Assembly (NCBI RefSeq): GCF_949987515.2
Contig: NC_082684.1
Coordinates: 45,784,006 to 45,848,005 of the forward strand
Direction of reading: 5' to 3'
DNA length: 64,000 nt
From: Delphinus delphis
Lineage: Eukaryota; Chordata; Mammalia; Artiodactyla; Delphinidae
Within the stretch, counting starts at the first letter, position 1. Each line of letters starts with the position of its first letter. Below the pieces are notes generated by a model that saw nothing but the letters and a program-made list of their open reading frames with translations, did not search any database and was not told the DNA's origin. Shown here in pieces: positions 47,201-59,200 of the stretch. The translations under genes and the position numbers were made by a program.

Positions 47201-50200
47201 CCATCCCATGCAGCTTATTAATTGTATTTACACCAATACATGTGGATCTGCTAAGAAAATGTAACTTTTGTTTTCAATCAGTATCAGTGGCTACTCTTAA
47301 CATTATGTGTACCTTTTAGAATTTATAAAAGAATTTCACATTTATTATGTCATTTGTTCCCTACCACAAAACTGTGAGTTATTAATCTGTTTTTAGAATG
47401 AGGAAACTCAGAGTAGTTGTTCCTTACTTATTGCTGGGCTATGCTAATTCTTGAATTTACCTCCAGATCTGAAATACATGTATAAATAAATAAATAAATA
47501 TTCAATTTAATACGTTAGTAAGATTAAGTGCAAAATCACTCATTGCAATGAAGAAAAGGGAAACTGGCCTATATTATGTGCTAAGTGCCTGTACCTGATG
47601 CTTTCACATTTATCTTATTTAATCCCTATAACCAAGTAGGATAATCACTATTCCCATTTTACAAGGGAGACAATGAAACAATGCTCTGCTTCTACTTTCT
47701 CCTAATCACTTAACCTTCATTCCTGCCAGTGGAGTATGTTTTTACTACAGTTAACCCTTGAACAACAGGGGTTAATTCTCCTGTAATTTATAGTCAGCCC
47801 TCCTTATCCGCAGTTTCTCCACATCCACAGATTCAACCAAATTCCGACCATGTAGTACTGTAGTATTTGCTGTTGAAAAATATTTGCATATAAGTGGACC
47901 CACTCAGTTGAAACCCACATTGTTCAAGGGTCAGCTGTGTATTTTCTCATACCTAAATATTCTAACATAAGATAGAAGAACCATTCTGATAAGGACTGTG
48001 TTTTTTCATATTGCAGTTGTCCATAAACATTATATCCTTAAATGCCTAAAGAATTTAAGGGAGAAAAATTTGATGGCTAGTAATTCTTGCTGTGTTAGTA
48101 TCCTAGTTCAAGAAATATGCAGTTCTTTAACCATTTCTGCTTAAATAAGGGAGATTGTTGTGCTATTCTCCAGGTGCATCTGTGCTCTCTCTTCCCCAAG
48201 AAGCCTTTCTGCCTTATTTCTAGAGCCAGAATCATCGTTAACTTTTCACCAAACCTGTATCCAAATTCGAGCTGGGGATCATTCTCCACCACTGACCTAA
48301 AAACTGTTAATGCTCATTTTCTGCTTTTAGATTTAAGGAACCTAAGGAATATAATCGGTGTCAAGAGACCTAAGGACTTTAGATACTTTTAGGGGATTGT
48401 GTATATTTTTACAGTGGATATGATCCTCAAAGGCAGAGCTTGAGAAATTTTAATTGATTGAATACTGTCTTTTTTTCTGATTATAAAAGTATGTATGATT
48501 ATTGTAGGAAACTTGTAAAGTACATTAATACCTAAAGAAGGAAACAGATTTTGCCCATATTCTCACAACTGTTAGTGTTTTGTTATATTTGCTTCCAGCC
48601 TTGTTTATATGTATGTGTGTGCTTGTAAATATATTTTTTTCATTTGGAATCATACGATGTGTATATAGTTTGATGCTCTGCTTTTTTGTTTTCTTTAACC
48701 CAGCATCTCATAAACACATACTAATGTGTTTGTCTACAAAAATATTTTGATGTCCTTCATGGCCATATGGTGTCATTTGATAATCATTCTCCTTTTGGAC
48801 ATTAAAGTTTCCAGTTTTTGCTATTATGACTAATTCCACAATTGGCATAAATCTTCTTCGTCACCTCTGATCTTTTCCTTGAATTGCATAACTGGTTCAA
48901 AGGGTTTGCTAATTTTTAAGGCCCTCAATGGCATATTCAAAAGTTTTGTGTTTTTTTGTTTGTTTGTTTTACCTTTCTTAAAATACATTAGTAGTGTTTC
49001 TTGGACTTTTCTATTGCCATTACCCTAGGCACAAAGGATGAGGGAAAGAACTGAGAAGGCGGATGGAGGGATTAGAGTTATTTTATGAAAGACACTAAGT
49101 AAGTGCTCAGTAAGTTGTAGGTGTTATGACGATGTTAATGATCATCTAGCACAGAATTAATAGTAGGATCCCTGATAGAGTGCATGCCCGGGTGCTACTT
49201 TTCTGATCGCGTGGGACAGACTTAGGTGACCAGTCCCACCTGTAGCCAGATCCACTCAGTCGCCCAGGACGACCTGTGGCCATGGGATAGCGTGGAGTGA
49301 TGAGGGTCACACTCTTAACTGATCCTTATCAGCAGCACACTCCTGTCCCTGCTGTCCCGCTGGTGTATTGAGGTTCTCTAGGGCAGGACAGATTAACTTC
49401 TCACCTGTGAAACAGCAGAATTTCCTCTGCCTATAATGCCTTCCTTCCCTTAGCAAGGCCACCTCTAACCTGTCCTCAAGGGGCAGCCCACGCAAATGTG
49501 ACTGCTGGAGAGCTCCCTCTGAAGCCTGAGCTGGGTTGTGTGCCATCTCTTGTAGCACTGTTGACTACAAGAGGTGGCACACAACCCAGACTCTGTATGA
49601 CCATCTGCTCCTAGTTTTCATCAGTCTCTATCACGGGGGCACTTTTTAAAGTCAGCTTAAGGGAGTACTTTTGTAGGGAAGAAAAGCAAATATAAGTCTG
49701 GAGGAATTTGGTAAATAACAAAGAAGGCATTTTTAAATTGGGAAGGAAAATATAAGAAATAGTGTTGTAGGGACTTCCCTGGTGGTCCAGTGGCTAGGAC
49801 TCCGTGCTTCCAACGCAGGGGGCCCAAGTTCAGTCCCTGGTCAGGGAACTAGATCCCACATGCCACAACTAAAAAGAAAAAAGGATCCTGCATGCCACAA
49901 CGAAGATCCCACGTGACGCAACTATGACCCGGCTTAAATAGATAAATAAGTAAAGAAAGAGGGAGGGAGGAAGGAAGGGAGGAAGGAAGGGAGGGAGGGA
50001 GGAAGGGAGGGAGGGAGGAAGGAAGGGAGGGAGGGAGGAAGGAAGGGAGGAAGGAAGGGAGGGAGGGAGGGAGGAGGGAGGGAGGAAGGAGGGAGGGAGG
50101 GAGGGAGGGAGGAGGGAGGGAAGGGGGAGGGAGGGAGGGGGAGGGAGGGAGGGAGGAAGGAAGGAAGGAAGGAAGGAATAGTGTTGTAAAAGCCCTGATG

Positions 50201-53200
50201 CATGGTATAGGTTTACGGGCAGATTCTTTTCGGAAAACAATAGAAAACTGTAGAGCCACTGAACAACAACAACAAAATTGATAAATGTATCTGCATAAAA
50301 TTTTGGAAAATTTGTAGAGCAGAAACATAAGTAGTCACCAAGCAGATTGAGGAAGAATAATTTCAAGATGTATGAAAGGAAATAGATAATTTCTCTAATA
50401 AATAACCCTTTAAAAAAAACTATAGAACTTCCCTGGTGGCGCAGTGGTTAAGAATCCACCTGCCAATGCAGGGGACACGGGATCAAGCCCTGGTCAGGGA
50501 AGATCCCACATGCTGCAGAACAACTAAGACCGTGCGCCACAACTACTGAGCCTGCACTCTAGAGCCCACGAGCCACAACTGCTGACCCCACGAGCCACAA
50601 CTACTGAAGCCCACATGCCTAGAGCCCATGCTCCGCAACAAGAGAAGCCACCGCAATGAGAAGCCTGCACACAGCAATGAGGAGTGGACCCTGCTCACTG
50701 CAATTAGAGGAAGCCCCATGCTCCGCAACAAGAGAAGCCACCGCAATGAGAAGCCTGCGCACCACGATGAAGAGTGGACCCTGCTCACCGCAATTAGAGA
50801 AAACACGTGCACAGCAATGAGACCCAGTGCAGCCAAAAATTAAAAAAAAAAAAAAAACTATAGAAAAGTGAACAAAGGGCATAGGGGGATAACAAAAGAA
50901 AAGTAGCCAATAAGATAGGAAAAGGTGTTAAACATTTCTAACTGTGAAATGAAGAAAGGCAAATAAATGAATTGTGAACTGTCTTTGAAGAGAGGGAGTG
51001 GGAGGCCAGTCAGGTTAGCAAAGAGTAAAATGGGCAGTGCTGCGAGTAAGAAAACAGGTTGGTAGGGTTGGAAATATAACATGAAATGATTCCGAGGAAA
51101 TTTAAAGATAACTGCCAGGAGTTGCCATGTAAACCTAAATGCACCCAGATATTCATTTCTAACATTACTGATAATAGTGAAAATTTGGAAGCGGTGGCAA
51201 TGTTCATCAGTAGGTATTTCTGTAAATAAATTATATGATGTCCATTCAGTGAAATTCTGTGTACCTGTTAAAGAATGAGATAGGTCTTTATGTTCTGAAG
51301 TGAAAAAGGATACAAAACATTTTACGTGATAAACCTAGCTTCAAAGACAGTATATAAAAAAGGCCTTTCCCCCCTTCCTTTTTCTTTTTTCTTTTTTTTC
51401 CTAATCTATCTCTGTGAGTCCTGGGATGGAGAATGCAGAGGATGGATGAGGAGCTGGTGAGCAGTTGGCTCGCTGACCAGCTGCATTCGTTGATAACCAT
51501 CTGCTTTTGCTTTGTTCACACCACCTATTTTTCATTTCCTTCATGAAGAATGACATTACTCATGAAGTGTTTGATACAGTAGGAACTGTTATCTTCTGTT
51601 TGTTATTCCTGCTGTCCTCTGTATGTTTATGTTTTAAGTTTGTTGTTGTTTTGTTTTGGGTTTTTTTTTAAACAAAATCCAAGAGAACTAACCAGCTTGA
51701 TATAAAGCTGGACAGTGTTATCATCCCAATTTGTTTTAGTGCAAAGTGGCATTTTTTACAACAGATCTGATTTATAGCCCCTAAAAGCAGGATTTTATCC
51801 TCCATGTCAGTCCTTTGTTTACACAGGTGGATGAGTCTTGTGAATTTGTCATCTCCTTCAGCTTATCGGAGCATGAATCACCACATTAGGTAGAAGTAAA
51901 TACCACATTCGTTTCTCATTTTTGATAGAAGGAAATGGAAGCATATAACAAGTAACCTGTCTAGTTCACAGCCAGTTGCAGAAAAATGAAAGATTAGATT
52001 TCTTAACGTTCTGTAAAATGCTTTGTCATAAGTTGCAGGCACATAGTAAATGCCTGATAAATTAATTGATGAATCTATGAATTTGTCCACATTCCACACT
52101 GGTTTCTGAGTTTTCTAATATTGTTTCATGTAGTTACCACCTTACTGGCCATTGCAGTGTCTCCCAATACAACTTTGTGCAGTGATGTTCCGTATCCATG
52201 CCATCCAGTAAGGTAGCCCCCAACCATATGTGGCTATTGAAATGTGGGTAGTGCAGCTGAGAAACTGAATTTTTAATTTAATTTTAATTTAGTCATGTAA
52301 ATATATAATTCTGTCACATGTAATATTATCTGATTTGGTTTCTTGTTTAATATATATTGTACATTTTCAGTGACTGACTATTAAATGGTAGGGTCATAAT
52401 TAGACCATTTTATCCCTTCCATTTAGAAGTAGATATCTGGGTATGTTTCAAATGTGGGATTATAGAAATAGTATGTTAGAGAGACTTTTATGTCTGGATT
52501 ATTTTAAGGAAGAGATTTTTAGGGCTGTTATGGTTCTATTAAATTGTTTTCATTTTTTCACGAGATAGCCAAAGGCCTAATCTTGGACTCCACACCATGT
52601 TACTGTAGCATGTGGCATTACCTTTGTTTTTTTGAAAGTAGTGAGCCACCATTAGCTCAATTCAAAATCAGTTGCATGATGTTAGTCATACATTTTTTTT
52701 TTTTTAACCTAAAATTCTTATTAAGCAACAAGTCATTTTAGGTACTCGGTAGCCACATGTGCCTGATGGCTACCGTGTTGAACAGCATAGACCTAGATGA
52801 TATGAGTGTCACTGCTAGCCACCTTCAGCTAGTTGACATTTATAGAACTCTGTATCCAGCAGCTATAGGAAACACTTTCTTTCAAGTGCACATGGAACTT
52901 TGACCGAGACGTGCGCACCATATGCAAGGCCATAAGATAGCCTCAAGTCAAAAGATTAAAATCTCATAGAGAATATTCTGGGACCACATCAGCATTAAAG
53001 TAGAAAAATAACAGTACGTTACAAAAAAACCCATATATCTGGAAATTGAACAATACACTTCTAAATAATTCATTGGTCAAAGAGGGAATTTGATGGAAGA
53101 TTAGAAATGTCAAACTAAGTGGTAAAATACACGATATCAAAATGTTTAGGGTTTAGCTTAAGCAATACTTCTGGAGGAAATTCATAACTCTGTATACTTA

Positions 53201-56200
53201 TATTAAAAAGGGGGAGGCTTAAAGTTGATGATTGAACTTCCTACCTTAAACTGCAAAAAAACCAAACTAATCCCACATAAGGTAGCAGGAAGAAAATAAG
53301 AATAAGGGTAGAATAGTGACAAACAGCAAAAATGAACTGCAATGTGATATTCTTTCCTTTTAATAACTTTTATTAAGTAAATTGCTAGCCCGTAATGACT
53401 AGCAGTAAAATTAGTGAGAAAAAAATTGTACTTTAAGAATTATAAGGAACCAATTTATAAATGAGAGTAGGGTTAAATTAAGCTTAATAATTATAATTAT
53501 TTTTATAATGGAAGCCTCTGTTTTCTTGAATTCTGATTCATTTTAGTGCTCTGATTTACCTGTTTTGGAGGACAATTTAAACTAGGGGTGAAAAAAACCT
53601 ATAGGCATATTTTATAAACCCATGAAAGAGTTTTAAAGCTGAGAATTTGAACTTAGTTTTAAATAACCAAATGATAAGCAGCTGTGTGCCATTGAGAAGA
53701 TATGTTCAGGACAGTGACATTTCCTGATGAGTCTGCAGAAATGTTTGGCTCTCAGGAATTTGCATAATCTCATTCAACTGAAAAAAAATAAACATTTAAA
53801 TAAAACACTGAATTTTTTTCTTACAGGTTTATAGACAAGAAGGAAAGGTTAAGCCAACTTAAGAGCAAGCAAGAAGAATTTCAAAAAGAGTGAGTTTTCA
53901 TTTTGTTTTTTAATTTGTGGAGGTTGTCTTGTCACCACATGGTTTAATTCAGTGCTGTGGTATGCATACATGTGGATTGCTAATTTATTGAATTTAGGTT
54001 ACAAATCTCCCCGTGTGAAGAGCAGAACATCTGGGAGAAGCAAAATAGGAGAGATGATCAAGTTTCTAGAAAACACTGGGATCAAACCTGGTGCCTGGTT
54101 CACAGCAGGCAGTGACTGGATGGATGAATCAAACCGCTGGCCCTGATAATTGACGTATTGTAAATGGGTCCAGGACAAAAGGCATATTAGACTAGCAGTG
54201 GTGGCTCTTGTAGGACATTATTGCTTCTGTTTATCTTTATTCTTCTGTATCAGGGTTTTGCAAAGTGTGGTCTGCAGAACATCTACATCAGAATTCATTA
54301 ACTTCGGTACTGGTTAAAAATGTAGATTCTTGGAATCCTGTCCTCAGGTATCCTGATTCAGTAGGTCTGGGGGTACGCCCAGGAATCTGAGTATTAATGA
54401 GCACCCGATGAATCTCTCATCCTCTGGATTTGGGAATTGTCCTGTAGAACCTTTTATCCCAAACTGATCCAGTCACTATTCTCCATACACACCCCAGACC
54501 TGATTAACACATTTATGAGTAGATGAAATCTTCAGAGATACTCTGCATTAGAAAAACCCGCTTAGATTTAGTTAACTCAGTCATTTCTCTAACTTACTCT
54601 ATCACGGAAACTTATTTTTCCCTATAGAACACTTCATTCCTTAGAACAAATTTTTGCCTAAGCTGGCTTATGCCTTTTTTTAAAAAAAAGTAATTAATTA
54701 ATTTATTTATTTTTGGCTGTGTGGGTCTTCGTTGCTGTGCACGGACTTTCTCTAGTGGCGAGTAGTGGCTACTCTTCGTTGTGGTGCACAGGCTTCTCAT
54801 TGCGGTGGCTTCTCTTGTTGCGGAGCACGGGCTCTAGGCATGCGGGCTTCAGTAGTTGCGGCACAAGGGCTCAGTAGTTGTGGGTCGCGGGCTCTAGAGT
54901 GCATGCTCAGTAGTTGTGGTGCACGGGCTTAGTTGCTCTGCGGCACATGGGATCTTCCCGGACCAGGGCTCGAACCCATGTCCCCTGCACTGGCAGGTGG
55001 ATTCTCAACAGCTGCACCACCAGGGAACTCCCATGGCTTGTGCCATTTTGCGGGGAGCTGACAATAGCATTTGGACCATGAATTCTCTTGTAACTATCAT
55101 TATTATTAATTATGACTGATGGAAATTATTGATTATGACGGAGGACAAAGGCTATGGCTGTTATGGAAGTTTATTGTGAACGTTTATAGAAAGGCTCTGA
55201 GCTGTATTAAAAGTGCAAAAGGAAGGAGGTGAGAAAAAATTGAAGAGAGCAGGGAATCTGGGAAACATTTTTCAGTGCTTACATCCCACTTCGGTATATC
55301 CAGCTGTTTCTAAGACCTTATTTTAAACAGTTGTTGATTTTGCATTTTTGAGCTTCACCGAATTCATTATTTTAAGAGCATATTTCCTTTGTCTCTTCTC
55401 CATACAGAGTGTTAAAAGCTATGGAAGGAAAATGGATAACAGATCAGTTGGTAAGCTATAAGAAGAATTTAAATAATATTCTTTACACTTGAGGTTACAT
55501 GTTTTTAAATTGGCAGAACTTAAAAAATCATTTCAAATTTAAATTTATTTTTGATCATTTTTGGCAGTTCTCTGTGAATATATTCGTAGTGTGGGCTTCT
55601 CAGATATTTCATCCAGGTACCAAAAACAGGGTTTTGGCAATTAATTATGGAACCACTGTAAGGAATAATTATGAAGTCTGGTATTGACAAAGATATAAGA
55701 ACAGTGAGGTGTCCTTTTTTAAAAAATTACTCATCGTAAACACCTACTTTGTAGATGGGTTAATGATTGAATGTGAAAAATAAACTCAAATATTAAAAGA
55801 AAATATGGGAGAGTATTTATATAATCTGGGGGTGAGCAGACCTTTATAAGCCATAAAGGAAAACATTTGACACACTACATAAAAGTTTAAAAGTTCTATA
55901 TGTTAAAGACCGTAGCAAAATGAATATAAACTGGGAAAAAATGAGTACAACATATGAAAATAAGGAGTTTGATTGATTATACTTTTATTCACTGTTGGTG
56001 GGAGTGTATATTGACACATTTGTTTGGGGGACAATTTGGTGGTGGCTTGTTGGTGTTTTTAATGCACATGTGGTATATCGGCAATTTTCCTCCTAAGAAA
56101 ATATACATGAATGTAGAGATTTATGGATAAAGAGGCTGATTGTCTGCATCATTGGTAGTAAAGTTAATATATAATCTAAATACTCATCAAACAGAATGAG

Positions 56201-59200
56201 ATGATTATGATGCTGTGTAGCTGTTGAGAAGAATGTGGTCAGTCTACACGCACTTGTATGGAATGATGTCCAAGGTATATTTTTTAATGAAACAATCAAA
56301 CAAAAAGCAGGCTAGGGTAAAGTATGATTCCATTTGTGTATGTGTTTTAAATATATATCTTAAAAAATACATATCAAACTTTAATTGAGATCAACCCTGA
56401 AGAGTGGGAAGGAGTCAGGTTAACAATCTCTTTCTTCTCTTTTGTGTTGCTTAATTTTTTTCATAATAATAATAAGCGTCCTTCATAAATTTTAAATGAT
56501 ACTTAAAGAGATGTGATATAGGTGAATTCTGCTTATGCTCTGAATGTTATATAAACAAGTTGTATGGAAAAAGGTTATAAAAGGCTGTTTATAAAGAATC
56601 TCATCCCAGTTTTTCTAAGTTCTAAGTTTTCTCGTTTTTCTATCAAATATTTAAATATTGATTCTTAAAGACTAATACCTTTTAAAAGTAAAGACATCTC
56701 ATTTCCAGTTTATTCCTGAATCCATCAGTTCCCGTGCATGTGTTCTCAGATGTTTCTCTCACCCCACTGGAGAGGGGAGAGTTTTACCCACTGAACATTC
56801 CTGTAATCTACTCTGTATCTTGTACCATCAGACTACTTAGACAAGTGTGAAACATTATAGGCATTTGACTGATGTTGTACGCTTTCAATTATCCCCGTTT
56901 ATGGAAGCATTATGGAATAGATAAATACTACTTTTTTAAAACTAGTGGGGCAGATTTTTACTTATCCTTTATTCTCTTTGGGGAAGCTGTACCTAAATCC
57001 TGGTAATATAAAATTGCAGTTTCATATAACTTTTTGAGGCTTTTCAAGAAATCTTACATGAGTTATAAACGTAAAAAAAAAACTTCTGCTTTACTGCAGT
57101 TTTTATTATTTTGCGAGTAATATTTGCTTATTGTATCAGTGAGATAATACAGTTGGTGGTCTCCTCAGTAACCAGCACTGAGAATTTAGAGCAGCACATC
57201 CATAGAACTCTCTGATGATGCAGATGTTCTCTGTCTACACTGCCCGATATGGTAGCCATTAGTAACTTGTGGTGTTGACATGTACCACCTGACGTGGGTA
57301 GTGAGAGTAGGAACTGGATTTTTTTTAAATTTCATATAATCTAATTGACTTGCAGGTAACCACATGGGACCTGTAGCTATATATTGGGCAGGGCAGGTTA
57401 AGAGAATATCCTTCAACACTTTTCTCTGTGCTTATTAATACATAAAAGAACTGTGTGAATTTCTCTTTCTCTCTTAATTTCCTAGCAGCTTCTGCACTGA
57501 ACCAGAGTAACATTTTTTTTCTTTTTTGTAATCCACTAGTTACAAGCTATAAGAAATATAATTATACTGATCTTTTATTCATTACATTTTCTAAGATACA
57601 CCTCAAAATAAGTAGTGTCCCCAGTAGATAATCATATTAGTCATTAGAGACCAACATTTGTGATATTTATTTCATACCTTTTTTAAGAGATGGAAAATAA
57701 TGTCCTGCAAGATGAGGATTGAACAGCTGAAACAAACTATATGTAAAGGAAATGAAGAAATGAAGAAAAGTAAGTAATTTTCCACCTCTCTCCAGCCCTA
57801 ATAAAGGATGGACTCATGTGGAACTTCATGCGATTAATAAACAAACTAGAGAGACAGAGGAAGGGAGACAGAGAAGGGGTGGGGGGAGGCAAGAGCAGCA
57901 TGAAAGAGTTTACTGCTTGCCTTTCTCTTTGTAAAACATCTGTATAAGGAATTTATATATATATATATTTTTCATATATATGTATATAAAACATATCTGT
58001 GTGTATATATATACATACCCATATGTCCATATATACATATACACATGCACGCAAATGTAATGACCTTTAAACTGCTACATTTCTCAACTTAAAAAGTTAA
58101 GTAATGTATGTGTCCCGTTTCCCTTAGCTGACAGGAAGCTCAGAGTCAGTCTTGGTAATCAGGTATAATAATTGTTAGTTCACACCAGAAGCACAGAATA
58201 TAAGACTCAGTGAGTCTTATACATATTTTAATCTGTATTAATCTTGCATTACATCTGTGTATTTCATACTTTATCAAAGGTGGTTGTCAAGTTTTAAGAG
58301 TCCTCTTAGAAGTCCTGTGTCCTTAGAAACAGTCCATGGTGGAACTTCCCTGGTGGTCTAGTGGTTAAGACACCATGCTTCCAATGCAGGGGGCACGGTT
58401 TCAATCCCAGGTCAGGGAACTAAGATCCCACATGCCACGCGGCCAAAAAATAAATAAATAAAAATAAAAGAAAAAGAAAGAAATTGTCCGTGTATTTCTG
58501 AAGATAAGTGTTTCAAGTTTAGAATGGGTCGTCATCATACCTTGTAAATCTGTTTCTTGTCTATTCATTGCTTTCAGAAGCAAGTATTTTATAGTGGTAG
58601 GTAATGGTGTAAAAGCTGTCTTTGAAAATGTTTGTCCTAATAAAGTGCTTGCATAGAGAAGCATGGTAGCTGGGTGAAGAGCTGCTCAGAGCTGCAGCCA
58701 GCCACTCTTCCACCGAGTTTGGCCTGCACTCTCCAAAGGCTCTGGGTCAATAGCAGTGTAGGGACTCATTACTTACCATGGGTTCACCCTCTTTCCCCTC
58801 CTCCCTGGATGTTCGCAGTAGGAGTTTGCCACCAGGCATCTGTGAACCTCCAGAAATTGCTGAATTGACTGAGCTTGGTGTATTTCTCTGATGAGCAAGT
58901 TTAAAACTTTGGTCAGCTCTTTTTAATAGGCTCCTAGCCCCAAAATACAAAAGCAACAACCATGGAAAATAAAAGATATGGTTCTAAATTAGTGGACTCT
59001 ATAACTGTGATTTCCATCCCTAGCAAAACATTGGAGTCACCTGATAACCTTTTTTTAAGATCTAGAGAGAGAATCCTGGGACCTGCTTTGGACTTAGGAA
59101 ATTAAAACCTCATGCATGGGGACCAGGGTCAATGGTTCTTAAACTGTCTCTAGTAAAAGACCACTTTATTCTCTTTCATTTCCAATGTGTCATAAACCGA

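Larger units (their letters stand above)
41235..53826. other. ATG14 intron 1 (12.6 kb)
   Basis: Holds L2 and MIR copies (42075-44550), six SINEs, a Tigger-like element, a strong hairpin, a purine tract, an inverted-end DNA element and an old L1 piece. 46800-47560, 50866-52187 (51110-51330 may be old L1) and 53341-53826 have nothing else I can name. Confidence 0.5.
53890..55407. other. ATG14 intron 2
   Basis: Contains a MER5A-like copy (54250-54430) and a SINE (54675-55033). The rest is unassigned. Confidence 0.5.
55451..57687. other. ATG14 intron 3
   Basis: Contains an old sense L1/HAL1-like stretch (55800-56490) and an inverted-end element (57228-57398). Otherwise AT-rich and unassigned. 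Confidence 0.5.

Noticed and set aside
49307..49558. 83-codon minus-strand frame beginning [20 protein letters not shown]
   Set aside because: No recognisable domain or splice context, and its start lies in the hairpin. Considered as a lone exon, but nothing supports it.
49849..50366. Long minus-strand frames of Ser/Leu/Pro repeats in three phases
   Set aside because: They are translations of the purine microsatellite at 49952-50178; all three frames being open is a feature of the repeat, not of a gene.
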